From assembly GCF_022179245.1 (NCBI RefSeq), contig NZ_BPQM01000008.1:18267-82266 (forward strand): a DNA stretch of 64,000 nucleotides. The letters are read 5' to 3'. The translations under genes and the position numbers were made by a program. The notes below the pieces were generated by a model. It was not told where the DNA came from. It worked only from the letters and a program-made list of their open reading frames with translations, and did not search any database. Below are positions 54,276 to 63,777 of the stretch, one piece after another (position 1 is the stretch's first letter; each line of letters begins with the position of its first letter). Origin of the DNA: Methylobacterium gregans (GTDB lineage: Bacteria; Pseudomonadota; Alphaproteobacteria; Rhizobiales; Beijerinckiaceae).

Positions 54276-54656
54276 TCAAGGGCCTTTGCGATCTTTTGGG
54301 CCTCCAGGGTCGTTCGTCCCCGAGAAGCCGGACAGGCGCATGATGTTGTAGACGCCCGTCACGAAGCCCAGCAGCACAAGGACGATCATCCCCCAGGGTT
54401 TCGTCCCGAGGAAATGGTCGCACAGCCAGCCGAGGATTCCGCCCGCGATGATGGCGGCGATGAACTCTGTGGAGAGCGTCATCGCCTGCCCGAGGGAGGA
54501 GTGCGCGGACGGCCCTGGACGCGGCGAAGGATCGGGAGCAGCGGAAGGCCGCTTCCGGTCGATCTGCGTCTCGAGACGTCTGAGCCTCGCGGAGAGTTCG
54601 CTGTCGTTGGGCGCCCGGTCTCCCTGCCCCTCGTCCTTGCTGTCGTTGCCGCTCAC
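54276..54656 (-). CDS. atpI: ATP synthase assembly protein AtpI
   Basis: 126 aa with a GTG start at 54656. A hydrophilic N-terminus of about 55 residues, then two membrane helices ([19 protein letters not shown] and [19 protein letters not shown]), the pattern of F0F1-ATPase subunit I proteins that help c-ring assembly. It opens the F0 operon, with a strong promoter 56 bp upstream of the start. Confidence 0.9.
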   Translation of the reverse strand: MSGNDSKDEGQGDRAPNDSELSARLRRLETQIDRKRPSAAPDPSPRPGPSAHSSLGQAMTLSTEFIAAIIAGGILGWLCDHFLGTKPWGMIVLVLLGFVTGVYNIMRLSGFSGTNDPGGPKDRKGP

Positions 54657-54718
54657 GGCGCGACCTCACAGTGTCGAGAGGACCCGAAAACTAGGCTTGC
54701 CCCCTTCAAGCGCGGCGC

Positions 54719-54747
54719 ACCATAGTTTCGCCCCTATGGCGTGTCAA
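54719..54747 (-). promoter_or_regulatory. Sigma-70-type promoter for the F0 operon
   Basis: On the minus strand TTGACA (54747-54742), a 17-nt spacer, and TATGGT (54724-54719): a perfect -35, ideal spacing and a 4/6 -10, placing transcription start near 54712. Confidence 0.6.
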
Positions 54748-54848
54748 GGCGCGGAAGACATCAATCAAGTTCTTGCGAAATTTGATGTTTTGGCGTTTTC
54801 CGAGGTCCGCATCGACGGCTCGCCCGCGGATAAGCTCAGCCGCGTGGA

Positions 54849-55493
54849 TCAGGCGCCGAGGATCGGCTTGATCACCTTCTCCATGCCGTCGATCGTCATC
54901 TCGCCCTTGTAGCGCTCGCCGTTGATGAAGAAGGTCGGGGTGGAATCGACCTTGAAGGTGTCGAGGCCGCGCTGCTTGGTGGCGTTGACGCCGTCGTAAA
55001 GCTTCTGGTCCTTGAGACAGGCCTCGAACTTCTCCTTGCTGATGCCGGCTTGGCGCAGCATCTGCTCCAGGGCGTCCACGGGCTTCTGCTGGAAGGCCCA
55101 GGCGGCCTGCTGGTCGAAGAGCAGGTCGGTGATGGGGTAGTACTTCGCGTCGCCGTCGCAGCGGGCCAGCATGAAGGCGGCGGTGGCCAGCGGGTCGAGC
55201 GGGAACTCGCGCAGGGTGAAGCGTACCTTGCCGGTGTCGATGTAGCGCTCCTTGAGCGCCGGCCAGGTCGTGCGGTGGAAGGCGGCGCAGTGCGAGCAGG
55301 TCATCGATGCGTACTCGATGATCGTGACCTTCGCGTCCTTCGGTCCGAGCCAGACGTCGCCGAGGGGGCCCGGCTGCATCAGCGCGGCGGCGTCCAGGCC
55401 CTGCGCCAGCGCGGGCAAGCCGAGCTTCGGCAGGATGACGGCCGCGCCCACGGCGAGCCCGGTGAGTTTCAAAGCGTCGCGCCGCGTGATCAT
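54849..55493 (-). CDS. DsbA-family thiol-disulfide protein, Tat-exported
   Basis: 214 aa. Twin-arginine leader MITRRDALKLTG to about residue 31, a thioredoxin fold with the CxxC pair Cys66-Ser-His-Cys69 and the cis-Pro loop DSTPTFFINGE. The CSHC dipeptide and helical insert fit the DsbA/thioredoxin_4 group of periplasmic oxidoreductases; oxidation of cysteines is likely, though isomerase or copper-related roles are possible. Located upstream of the F0 operon on the same strand but separated by 192 bp and the F0 promoter. Confidence 0.9.
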   Translation of the reverse strand: MITRRDALKLTGLAVGAAVILPKLGLPALAQGLDAAALMQPGPLGDVWLGPKDAKVTIIEYASMTCSHCAAFHRTTWPALKERYIDTGKVRFTLREFPLDPLATAAFMLARCDGDAKYYPITDLLFDQQAAWAFQQKPVDALEQMLRQAGISKEKFEACLKDQKLYDGVNATKQRGLDTFKVDSTPTFFINGERYKGEMTIDGMEKVIKPILGA

Positions 55494-55606
55494 GTCGTGA
55501 CTGGCTCCGCTGCTGATCGGCTGCTGATCGAATGATCTTCCGGCCTGCGGTAGCGGCGCCGACCCGCGCTTGCAAGGCGACGAATCGACGACAGGCCGCC
55601 CCCCCC

Positions 55607-56662
55607 TCAGACCGCCTTCTCCTTGAGCTTGTGCTCGATCTCGTGGGCATCGAGGCCCGGCGCGGTCACCGGCGGCTCGGGCACGGCGGGCGTCTCGCTC
55701 TTGCCGACCGCGGCGGCGAGGCGCGAGCGCTCGAACATCAGCACGATGACGATCGAGGCGAGCAACGGCAGCCAGAGGTAGAACACGCGGAAGATGATCA
55801 CCGCGGCGATCACGGCGTCCTTCTGCGCGTTGTCGGTGATCTGCATCGCCGTGATGAAGACCAGCTCGAACACCCCCAGACCGCCGGGCGCGTGCGAGGC
55901 CAGTGCCAGCGAGAACGAGGCCAGGAAGATCGCCAGCACGGTGAGGAAGTCGACGCCCATCGACTGGGGCAGCGCGAAGTAGATGATGCCGGCAGCGCCC
56001 AACAACTCCAGCGGCGCGGCGATCAGCTGGCGGCCCATGATGCCGGGGCGCGGATATTCCAGCTTGAACGAGCGGATGTGCAGCGGCGGCAGACGCAGGA
56101 TCGAGCCGGCGACGTAGAGCGCCACGAAGGCCAGCATGCCGATGCCGACGATGAGGGCGGTCTTCGGGTCGGTGAAGACGGCCGGGAGCTTGCCCTCAAG
56201 CCGCGAGAGCAGGTGCGGGTCGAGGACGAGGGTCAGGCCGCCGAGCGAGACCGTGCCGAGGAAGAAGGTGAACGAGCAGAGCGCCACCAGCACCGCGACC
56301 TGCGCGGCCGAGAGCCCCTTGGCGGTGTAGGCCCGGTAGCGCACCAGCGCGCCCGAGAAGACCGAGGCACCGATATTGTGCGAGAGCGCGTAGGTGGTGA
56401 AGGAGCAGAGCGAGACGAACAGCCACGAGATGTGGCGCACGCCCAGATGCAGCAGCGCGATCCGGTCGTACCAGGCAAGTGCCGCGTAGGCGACGAGGGT
56501 CGAGACCAGGGCCAGCAGGATCCGGTGCGGCGGGATCGCCAGGATCGCACCCCAGATCGCCGAGAGCGAGGTCGTCTTCAGTTCCTGGTAGAGAAAGTAG
56601 CCGGAGACGACGACGGCCGCGAGGCCGACGAGCGGCCAGATGAACTCGCTGATCTTCTTCAT
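55607..56662 (-). CDS. Lysylphosphatidylglycerol-synthase-like membrane protein (UPF0104)
   Basis: 351 aa from the ATG at 56662, with about eight membrane helices. Conserved blocks: TTYALSHNIGASVFSGALVRYRAYTA-type flippase motif (SHNIGASVFSGALVRYR), SHAPGGLGVFELVF, then a helical end and a charged tail. It lacks the C-terminal aminoacyl-transferase domain of MprF, so it may be a lipid flippase or transporter. Monocistronic. Substrate unknown. Confidence 0.85.
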   Translation of the reverse strand: MKKISEFIWPLVGLAAVVVSGYFLYQELKTTSLSAIWGAILAIPPHRILLALVSTLVAYAALAWYDRIALLHLGVRHISWLFVSLCSFTTYALSHNIGASVFSGALVRYRAYTAKGLSAAQVAVLVALCSFTFFLGTVSLGGLTLVLDPHLLSRLEGKLPAVFTDPKTALIVGIGMLAFVALYVAGSILRLPPLHIRSFKLEYPRPGIMGRQLIAAPLELLGAAGIIYFALPQSMGVDFLTVLAIFLASFSLALASHAPGGLGVFELVFITAMQITDNAQKDAVIAAVIIFRVFYLWLPLLASIVIVLMFERSRLAAAVGKSETPAVPEPPVTAPGLDAHEIEHKLKEKAV

Positions 56663-56806
56663 GGCACTCACGTCCCCGGAATGGCGACCCTGATGCGCCA
56701 GGAACCGGCGCACCGCAAGCGGGGCAGGACGGTCCTGCCGGGGCGGGTCATGTCAGGCGATCGTGACCGTTTCGTGTGGGCGCCGGGACAGCCTTCGGTC
56801 GTCGCC

Positions 56807-57721
56807 TCACTCGTCCATCAGCGGGTGCAGGTCGCGCACCATGCCCTTCAGGCGCTCGTCGAGGACGTGGGTGTAGATCTGCGTGGTCGAGATGTCGGCG
56901 TGGCCGAGCAGTTCCTGCACGATGCGCAGATCCGCGCCGTTCTGGAGCAGGTGGCTGGCGAAGGCGTGGCGCAGGACGTGCGGGCTGATCCGGTCGGCGC
57001 GGATCCCGGCGGCTCCGCCCGCCACCTTCAGGTCGCGGGCGAAAGCCTGCCGGGTGAGATGGCCGCTCTCGCTGTCGGAGGGGAACAGCCAGGGCCCCTC
57101 GCCCGTCAGGCCGGCGAGATGCTCGCGCATCGCCGCGCGGGCGAGGTCGGTCAGTGGTACGAGGCGCTCGCGCCCGCCCTTGCCCCGCACCACGAGGTAG
57201 CGCTCCCGGGTGGTCGCGGCCGAGCGCGGCAGGCTGATCAGCTCCGAGACGCGCAGGCCGGTGGCGTAGAGGAGTTCGAGCAGGCAGAGCATCCGGCGCG
57301 CGCGGGCTGCCTCGCCCGGGTGCTCCGACGCACCGACCCGCGCACGCGCCGCGTCCAGCAGGCGGTCGACCTCGGCGACGCCCAGCACCTTCGGCAGGCC
57401 CTGCGGCCGCCGCGGGCCGGAAACGGGCGCGGACGGATCGGTCTCCGCCAGACCTTCTGCGTAGAGGAATTTGTGGAAGCCGCGGATGCAGGACAGTTTG
57501 CGCGCTGCCGACGAGGCCTTGAGGCCGCGCGTTTCCAGTTCGGCCAGATAGGCCCGCAGCGTCGCGGCCTCGACCGCGTCGAGATCGGTCCCGCCCCCCG
57601 CGAGCCAAGCCCGATAATCGTCGAGGTCGCGCCGGTAGGCGGACAGCGTGTTGATGGCGGCTCCCCGCTCGGCTGCCAGCATGTCGAGATAGGCGCCGAT
57701 CTCCGGATCGGGCGGGCTCAC
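56807..57721 (-). CDS. xerD: Tyrosine recombinase XerD
   Basis: 304 aa from the GTG at 57721. N-terminal SAM-like core-binding domain (GAYLDMLAAERG, TLSAYRRDLDDYRAWL), then the catalytic domain with the Arg in ATGLRVSEL, the Lys in RGKGGRER, HxxR in ISPHVLRHAFASHLLQ, the late His in LLGHADIST and the Tyr nucleophile in TQIYTHV. It resolves chromosome dimers at dif with XerC. The longer in-frame extension to 57883 is rejected since it runs through the coupled upstream gene, which overlaps by four bases. Confidence 0.95.
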   Translation of the reverse strand: MSPPDPEIGAYLDMLAAERGAAINTLSAYRRDLDDYRAWLAGGGTDLDAVEAATLRAYLAELETRGLKASSAARKLSCIRGFHKFLYAEGLAETDPSAPVSGPRRPQGLPKVLGVAEVDRLLDAARARVGASEHPGEAARARRMLCLLELLYATGLRVSELISLPRSAATTRERYLVVRGKGGRERLVPLTDLARAAMREHLAGLTGEGPWLFPSDSESGHLTRQAFARDLKVAGGAAGIRADRISPHVLRHAFASHLLQNGADLRIVQELLGHADISTTQIYTHVLDERLKGMVRDLHPLMDE

Positions 57722-57873
57722 CGGTTGGCCGGCGGCTGCAGCTTCGCCGGCGGGATCGTCACGCTCATCTCGCGCGGGGTCGGCTTCACGAAGGTCGCCA
57801 GGGCGAACATCCCGGCGAAGACCAGACCGGCGAGGATCGCCAGCGTCGCGAAGAAACGGAACAGGGTCGGCAC
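57718..57873 (-). CDS. Small membrane protein coupled to xerD, 51 aa
   Basis: A GTG start at 57873 gives a product with one membrane helix (LFRFFATLAILAGLVFAGMF) and a polar tail ending MSVTIPPAKLQPPANR. The stop overlaps the xerD GTG in a GTGA junction, indicating translational coupling. The size and position recall unnamed small genes ahead of xerD in related genomes. Function unknown. Confidence 0.6.
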   Translation of the reverse strand: MPTLFRFFATLAILAGLVFAGMFALATFVKPTPREMSVTIPPAKLQPPANR

Positions 57874-58095
57874 GTCGGGACAATCTCGGTCGAGCGGGAG
57901 CGGCGCCGGCAGGCCGGGGGGTCGAGCAACCCGGGGCTCCCGCGTTGCACCACGCGCCCGCCCCGATGGCAAGGGCCCGTGTACCACACCCGAGGCCACA
58001 GCTTCCGAGCGAAGCGCGGCCGTGATGGGTCTCCGGCCGTTCCCTGTCCCCGGCAAACGCGCTAAGACCCGCCGTTCCATGCGAAGTCTGCTGCG

Positions 58096-58701
58096 ATGAA
58101 CGAGCCTGCTCAGCCGGGCGGAGAACCGATCGAGGCGCGCCTGCGCCGGGCCCTGGGGACCCGGTCGATCGTGCTCGTCGGTCTGATGGGGGCGGGCAAG
58201 AGCACCGTCGGCCGGCGGCTGGCCCAGCGCCTCGGCCTGATCTTCAAGGACGCGGACCACGAGATCGAGGCTGCGGCCGGCCTTACCATCCCGGACATCT
58301 TCGCGATCTACGGCGAGCCGAGTTTTCGCGATGGCGAGGAGCGGGTGATCGCACGCCTGCTGCGCGCCGGCCCGCTCGTGCTCGCCACCGGCGGCGGCGC
58401 CTTCATGCGCGACGCGACGCGGGCGCGGGTCGGCGAGTCCGGGGTCTCGGTCTGGCTGAAGGCCGAGCTCGACGTGCTGATGCGCCGGGTGCGCAAGCGC
58501 GGCAACCGCCCGCTCCTCGAGACCGAGGATCCCGAGGCGACGATGCGGGCCCTGATGGAGGCGCGCCACCCGGTCTATGCCGAGGCCGACGTGGAGGTGC
58601 TCTCCCGCGACGTCTCCCACGACCGGGTGGTCGACGACGTGCTCGAAGCCCTCGTGGCCCATCTCGACCCATCGGCGCGCCCCGCGGTCGCCGCGCAGTA
58701 G
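58096..58701 (+). CDS. aroK: Shikimate kinase
   Basis: 201 aa. P-loop GLMGAGKST (29-37), the shikimate-binding DADHEIE and later TGGGAF segments, and the lid RKRGNRPLL. It phosphorylates shikimate in the chorismate pathway. Divergent from the xerD pair across 222 bp and followed by aroB after 15 bp, the standard order in Hyphomicrobiales. Confidence 0.95.
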   Translation: MNEPAQPGGEPIEARLRRALGTRSIVLVGLMGAGKSTVGRRLAQRLGLIFKDADHEIEAAAGLTIPDIFAIYGEPSFRDGEERVIARLLRAGPLVLATGGGAFMRDATRARVGESGVSVWLKAELDVLMRRVRKRGNRPLLETEDPEATMRALMEARHPVYAEADVEVLSRDVSHDRVVDDVLEALVAHLDPSARPAVAAQ

Positions 58702-58716
58702 ACAGTCATTCAAGCC

Positions 58717-59850
58717 ATGTCCGCCCCCATGTCCGACGCTCCTCTCGCCGTGCACGTGCCCCTCGACGGGGGCCGCGCCTACGACATCCTGATCGGGCGC
58801 GGCCTCGTCGCGGAAGCCGGTGCGCGCGCCGCCGCGCTGGGGGCGCGGGCGGCCGGCATCGTCACCGACGAGACCGTGGCCGAACTCTACGGAGCGCGGA
58901 TCCGCGAGAGCCTGGAGGCGGCGGGCCTGCGCGCCGGGCTGATCGTGGTGGCGCCGGGCGAGGCCTCGAAATCCTACGCGGGCTACGCGGCTGTCTGCGA
59001 CGGGCTGCTCGCCCTGAAGATCGAGCGCGGCGACCTCGTGGTGGCGCTCGGCGGCGGCGTGGTGGGGGATCTGGCGGGCTTCGCGGCCGCCACGCTCCGG
59101 CGCGGCGTGCGCTTCGTGCAGGTGCCGACGACGCTGCTGGCCCAGGTCGATTCCTCGGTCGGCGGCAAGACCGGGATCAATTCGCCGCTCGGCAAGAACC
59201 TCGTCGGCGCCTTCCACCAGCCGCGCCTCGTGCTCGCCGACACCGCCACCCTCGACACGCTCTCCGAGCGCGAGATGCGGGCGGGCTACGCGGAAGTCGC
59301 GAAGTACGGCCTCATCGGCGACGCCGACTTCTTCGGCTGGTGCGAGACGAACTGGCGCGGCATCTTCTCCGGCGGGCCCGAGCGCGACGAGGCGGTGGCG
59401 ATCTGCTGCCGCGCCAAAGCCGGCGTCGTCGTGCGCGACGAGCGCGAGGACGGCGAGCGCGCCCTGCTCAACCTCGGCCACACCTTCGGCCACGCCCTGG
59501 AGCGCCTGACCGGCTACGATTCCGCCCGCCTCGTCCACGGCGAGGGCGTGGCGATCGGGCTGGCCCTGGCCTTCCGGTTCTCGGCCCGGCTCGGGCTCTG
59601 CTCGGGCCAGGAGGCGGGCCGGGTCGCCAACCACCTCGCGCTCGCCGGCCTGCCGACCCGCCTCGCCCAGGTGCCGGGCGGATGCGGCGACGCCGACGCC
59701 CTCCTCGACGCCATGGCCCAGGACAAGAAGGTGCGCGACGGTGCCCTCACCTTCATCCTCGCCCGCGGCATCGGCCGGAGCTTCATCGCGCCGGGCATCG
59801 ACCGTGCCGAGGTCCGCGCCTTCCTAGAGGACGAGCTGCGGGCGGGCTGA
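58717..59850 (+). CDS. aroB: 3-dehydroquinate synthase
   Basis: 377 aa. NAD-binding GGGVVGDLAGFAAATLRRG, then QVPTTLLAQVDSSVGGKTGI, and the metal-binding Glu/His positions (AGYAEVAKYG, LNLGHTFGHALE, VHGEGVAIG). It converts DAHP to 3-dehydroquinate, cytoplasmic. The ATG at 58717 is used; an ATG four codons in is possible. Confidence 0.97.
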   Translation: MSAPMSDAPLAVHVPLDGGRAYDILIGRGLVAEAGARAAALGARAAGIVTDETVAELYGARIRESLEAAGLRAGLIVVAPGEASKSYAGYAAVCDGLLALKIERGDLVVALGGGVVGDLAGFAAATLRRGVRFVQVPTTLLAQVDSSVGGKTGINSPLGKNLVGAFHQPRLVLADTATLDTLSEREMRAGYAEVAKYGLIGDADFFGWCETNWRGIFSGGPERDEAVAICCRAKAGVVVRDEREDGERALLNLGHTFGHALERLTGYDSARLVHGEGVAIGLALAFRFSARLGLCSGQEAGRVANHLALAGLPTRLAQVPGGCGDADALLDAMAQDKKVRDGALTFILARGIGRSFIAPGIDRAEVRAFLEDELRAG

Positions 59851-59928
59851 AGCCCCGTCCGCGTTAACCGCGCCGGAACCGGCCGGGCGCATTCTACGCG
59901 CAATCGGGACCGTCCGCGGGAGTGGGGA

Positions 59929-61179
59929 TTGCGCGCGCCCTCGAATCTTCAGGCGAGTCTTCACGCCGCGATCGCGGATCTGCGCGACCTCGCGCGCAGC
60001 GACACGCGGCTCTACCGGCTCGCGCTGCGGGCGAGCCTCTGGCTCCTGCCCGTCATGCTGGGCATCGTCCTCCTCGGCTTCGAGATGGGGCCGGTGCCGG
60101 GGCGCGACTGCACCGGCAACGTGATGGGCGTCGACTTCACGCAGGTCTGGGCGGCCGGTCAGGCGGCTTTGCGCGGCGCGGCGGCCGAGCCCTACGACCT
60201 GCCGCGCCATCTCCAGAACCTGCGCGAGGCCTTCGGACCGGAGTGCCGCTTCGCTTGGCATTACCCGCCGGTCTTCCTGCTGCCCGCCGCCGCGGTGGCG
60301 GCCCTGCCACCGCCAAGCGCCTTCCTGGCCTGGACGCTCGCGGGGACGGCTCTCTTCGCCCTCGCCCTCCGGTTCGCCGGTGGCCGGGCGGCGATCATCA
60401 TCGGGCTCGCCCACCCACTGGTCTTCTGCAATCTCGCCTACGGGCAGAACGGGCTCTTCACGGCGGGGCTCCTGACCCTCGGGGCGCTTCTCGTCGACCG
60501 GCGCCCGCTGGTGGCGGGGCTGTGCTTCGGCCTCGTCGCCTACAAGCCGCAGCTCGCGGCGCTGCCCCCCCTGCTGCTCCTCGCTACCGGGCGCTGGCGC
60601 TGCCTCGGCGCCTGCATCGGTACGGTCCTGGCGCTCTGCCTCGCCGCGCTCCTGGCCTTCGGCACCGCGCCGTGGCTCGGCTTTCTCGGAACGCTCGGTG
60701 AGACCGACCGCATCATCCTGCGCCAGGCGGCGGCGGGCCTCGACCTCAACGCCAGCGCCTACGGGGCGGTGCGGCTGGCCGGCGGTCCCTTCGCCCTGGC
60801 CTGGACGGTCCAGATCGCGGCGAGCCTCGGCGCCCTGGCTCTGGCCTGGCGGGTCTGGACGACCTGCCCCGACCCGCTCCTACGCGCCGCGACCCTGCTC
60901 GCCGCCGCGCCGATGCTCTCGCCCTACGTGCCGGTCTACGACCTCGCGCCGCTCGTGCCCGCCACGGTGCTGCTCGTGGTCGCGGCCCGGCAGGCCGGCG
61001 GTCTGCGCGCCTGTGAGCGCTGGCTTCTGGTCGCCGCGCCGCTCACCGCGGCGCTCCGGACGGGCGCGGAGGCGACCGGGATCTGTTTCGGCCTGATCTT
61101 CGCGCTGGCGACACTCGCCTGTCTCGCCGCCCGCACCCTGCCGCAGCCTGAGCCGCGGGGCCTCGGGGCGCTGCCCTGA
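59929..61179 (+). CDS. GT87/DUF2029 membrane glycosyltransferase-like protein
   Basis: 416 aa with about nine membrane helices. The start is probably TTG at 59929, after AGTGGGGA; no earlier ATG exists. The lumenal loop VMGVDFTQVWAAGQAALRG contains the Asp of the GT-C fold typical of DUF2029/GT87 (alpha-mannosyltransferase type), followed by FAWHYPPVFLLPAA and the YGQNGLFTAGLL segment common to the family. It probably transfers a polyprenyl-linked sugar outside the membrane. Next to it, on the other strand, is a GH2 enzyme of mannosidase type. Confidence 0.85.
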   Translation: MRAPSNLQASLHAAIADLRDLARSDTRLYRLALRASLWLLPVMLGIVLLGFEMGPVPGRDCTGNVMGVDFTQVWAAGQAALRGAAAEPYDLPRHLQNLREAFGPECRFAWHYPPVFLLPAAAVAALPPPSAFLAWTLAGTALFALALRFAGGRAAIIIGLAHPLVFCNLAYGQNGLFTAGLLTLGALLVDRRPLVAGLCFGLVAYKPQLAALPPLLLLATGRWRCLGACIGTVLALCLAALLAFGTAPWLGFLGTLGETDRIILRQAAAGLDLNASAYGAVRLAGGPFALAWTVQIAASLGALALAWRVWTTCPDPLLRAATLLAAAPMLSPYVPVYDLAPLVPATVLLVVAARQAGGLRACERWLLVAAPLTAALRTGAEATGICFGLIFALATLACLAARTLPQPEPRGLGALP

Positions 61180-61223
61180 GAACCCGCCCGCGGGCCTTGA
61201 CGGCCCTCCGGGATCCCGCGACT

Positions 61224-63671
61224 TCAGTCGCCGTGTCCGAACCCCACCGTCTCGCGGGCATTGAGCGCCCGCACCCGGCCGCGCGGCAGGTGCATCACCC
61301 CTGGGAAGGCGATCAGCCGCTCCGTGCCGGGGGCGAGATGGAACCCCGTGTCGTCGGGTCGCGCGCTCTCCGCTTCCACCTGTACGCCGAGCGCGTGGCG
61401 CTCCGCTCGGATGCGGATCGCAGCCCCCTCCGCGGTCACCGCGAGGCCGGTCTCGGCCGGCTCGATCCGGCGCCCCCCCGGGAAATGGAAGGCCTCGGCC
61501 ATGACCGCGCCGGCCGGCTCGCAGAGGCTCGCATGTCCGAGCGTGTGGGCCGGCGGCCCGAACCGGTAGCTGTCGGTGGCGTCGAAGAAGCGGCCGAGGA
61601 GTTCCGCGGACGAGAGGGTCTGGGATGAACGACCCGGAAGGGTGACGGCGCGCTCGGCCTTGGCGACCGCGCGGCCCGCCGCATCCGTGAAGGCGAGGCG
61701 CAGGGTGAGGTCGCGCGCGGCTGCGGTCTCGTTGTGCAGGTGCACGTGGAGCCCGTTCAGCCCCTCGTCGGAGAGCGTGACCTGCACCGGACGGAGGGCC
61801 CGCTTCAGGGCGTACCAACCCGATTTCGGCTGGCCCCGCGCGTCCACGATCCCCCAGCCCGTCCCGGGGGCGAGGTCGCGCAGGAACCAGACGAGGCCGC
61901 CCCGGGTCGCGGAGCGCGCCCGGCGCCACTCGGCGAAGGTCGCCTCCACCACCTCGGCGACCGCGGCCCGCCCGAGGTCACGGTAGCGCTCCGGATCGGC
62001 GCGGCGCAGGGCCGCCGGATCCACCCCGAACAGCAGGCCGACATAATGGTCGCGCACCTGCTCGAAATCCCAGTCCGCTCCCCGGTCGCGCGGGATGCCG
62101 TTGCTCCAGCGCTGCGCTTCCATGTCGCCGAGGCTCATCGCGGCGAGACTCGGCTCTTCGGGCAGGTTCGCGAAGGCGAGGCACTCCGTGGCGAAGCCGA
62201 CTTCGGCCCGGCGCGCATCCTCCAGGGGCCGGCGGTAGGCGCCGACGCCGTAATAATGCGTCACGCCGGCCATCGTGGAGAAGGGCAGATCCCCTCCCGA
62301 GGGCGAGTTCGGCACCACCGCAAGGTCCGGCCGGACCGCCCCGGCCAGCATCGGAAGTCGCTCGCCCGCGAAGGAATCCGCCCAGACCGCCTGCGGCGCG
62401 CCCAGCATCGCGGCCTGCTGCCAGACCTCGCTGCCCCCGGAGAGCACGCAGAGCGCAGGCGAGAGCTGGGTCCGGTCGAGGAGGGCCGCGATCTCGGCCT
62501 CCAACTCCTCGCGGAAAGCGGGATCGTCGTGCGGATAGTCGAAGTTGGCGAGCATCAGGTCCTGGAAGACCAGGATGCCCATCTGGTCGCAGAGATCGTG
62601 GAAGGCGAGAGATTCGTAGAGCGTGATGCCGGAAATCCGCAGCATGTTCATCCCGGCCTCGCGGGCGAGATCAAGGAGCGGGCGGGCGTCCTCCGCGCCG
62701 CAGCCGAGGCCGACGAGGTCCGGCGGCATCCAGTTGGCGCCGCGGCAGAAGACCGGCACGCCGTTCACCGCGAGGCCCAACCCCTCCGCGAACGGGCGGG
62801 TCAGGGTGAGGCTGCGGAAGCCCGTGCGGCCGAGATCGTGGGTGCGGCCGTCGAGATCGACCGCGACCGCGTGCAGACGCGGCTCGCCGTGGGTGTGGGG
62901 CCACCAGGGGGCGATGCCGGGGAGGAGGAGTTCGCCCTCGAAGAGATCCGGCGCGGTCCGCGCGAGCGCCACGGCGCGGCCGTCGCAGCGGAGCGTGGCC
63001 CGCTCCACCGGGCCTTCGACGCGGAGCCGCGCGACGAGCCGCCCGGTCTCGCCGTCGAGGCTGGCACGGAGGTCGGCTGCCGCGAGCTCCGGCGCGTCCG
63101 CGGGCAGCGGCGTCAGGGTGATCGGACGGTACGGACCGGCGAGATCGATCCCCGGGCACCAGCCCGGCATGAAGCCGAGGAGGCTCGTGCGCGCGTGGCG
63201 GAGCGAGCCGGGCGTCGCGAGACGGGGACGCCAGCGCCCGCGCTTGGCCGGCCGGTCGAGCTCGGCCTTCAGCGCGCGGAAGCAGAGGACGAGGTCGTTC
63301 GCTCCAGCGAGATCCACCGCGATCGCGTGGGCGCGGAACATCGAGCGGCTGGCAAGAATCGGTGCGCCGTTGAGCCAGACCTCGCAGAGCGTCGCCAATC
63401 CCTCGAAGGCGAGGCGCGCACGGCCGGTACCCGGAAAGGTGGTGCGGTACCAGACGTCGCGGTCATGGATCGGGGCCGGCTCGGTCTCGGACCACAGGCC
63501 CGCCTCGCGCAAAGCCGCCGCGACGGTGCCGGGGACCCGGGCGGGGATCCAGCCGTCGAGCCCGGCGAGGTCGTCCGGCCCCGCGCAGGTGCCGGACGGG
63601 GTGGTCGCGAGCTGCCAGGGGCCGCCGACGGGCAGCGGCGGGACGCCGTCGACGGCGCGGATGCGGGCCAT
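61224..63671 (-). CDS. Glycoside hydrolase family 2, beta-mannosidase-like
   Basis: 815 aa from the ATG at 63671, with no signal peptide. N-terminal jelly-roll sugar-binding domain (about 15-190, DVWYRTTF and CEVWLNGAPI), an Ig-like domain (about 195-290), the TIM barrel with FCRGANWMPPDL, MLRISGITLYES and the candidate acid/base Glu415 in LSGGSEVWQQ, and the candidate nucleophile Glu496 in VGFATECLAF. In most GH2 the acid/base follows Asn; here it follows Ser. C-terminal domain from about 610. It likely releases mannose from beta-mannosides in the cytoplasm. Converges with the GT87 gene. Confidence 0.85.
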   Translation of the reverse strand: MARIRAVDGVPPLPVGGPWQLATTPSGTCAGPDDLAGLDGWIPARVPGTVAAALREAGLWSETEPAPIHDRDVWYRTTFPGTGRARLAFEGLATLCEVWLNGAPILASRSMFRAHAIAVDLAGANDLVLCFRALKAELDRPAKRGRWRPRLATPGSLRHARTSLLGFMPGWCPGIDLAGPYRPITLTPLPADAPELAAADLRASLDGETGRLVARLRVEGPVERATLRCDGRAVALARTAPDLFEGELLLPGIAPWWPHTHGEPRLHAVAVDLDGRTHDLGRTGFRSLTLTRPFAEGLGLAVNGVPVFCRGANWMPPDLVGLGCGAEDARPLLDLAREAGMNMLRISGITLYESLAFHDLCDQMGILVFQDLMLANFDYPHDDPAFREELEAEIAALLDRTQLSPALCVLSGGSEVWQQAAMLGAPQAVWADSFAGERLPMLAGAVRPDLAVVPNSPSGGDLPFSTMAGVTHYYGVGAYRRPLEDARRAEVGFATECLAFANLPEEPSLAAMSLGDMEAQRWSNGIPRDRGADWDFEQVRDHYVGLLFGVDPAALRRADPERYRDLGRAAVAEVVEATFAEWRRARSATRGGLVWFLRDLAPGTGWGIVDARGQPKSGWYALKRALRPVQVTLSDEGLNGLHVHLHNETAAARDLTLRLAFTDAAGRAVAKAERAVTLPGRSSQTLSSAELLGRFFDATDSYRFGPPAHTLGHASLCEPAGAVMAEAFHFPGGRRIEPAETGLAVTAEGAAIRIRAERHALGVQVEAESARPDDTGFHLAPGTERLIAFPGVMHLPRGRVRALNARETVGFGHGD

Positions 63672-63777
63672 GCTGGATCTCGGAGCGGGTTCGATCGGAT
63701 GACCCGGTCAGCGAACGCGGGATGCGGTAGCGGTCGACCACCGGGTGCCCCAAGCGATCTGTTCGGCTCGGGTGGAG

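Noticed and set aside
56807..57883. Longer XerD beginning at 57883
   Set aside because: The extra 54 residues have no integrase homology and would overlap the coupled small gene out of frame; the GTG at 57721 gives the normal XerD length.
59862..59876. TTAACC half-site before the GT87 gene as a third CtrA box
   Set aside because: The second half after seven bases is GGAA, not TTAA; only a half-site by chance.
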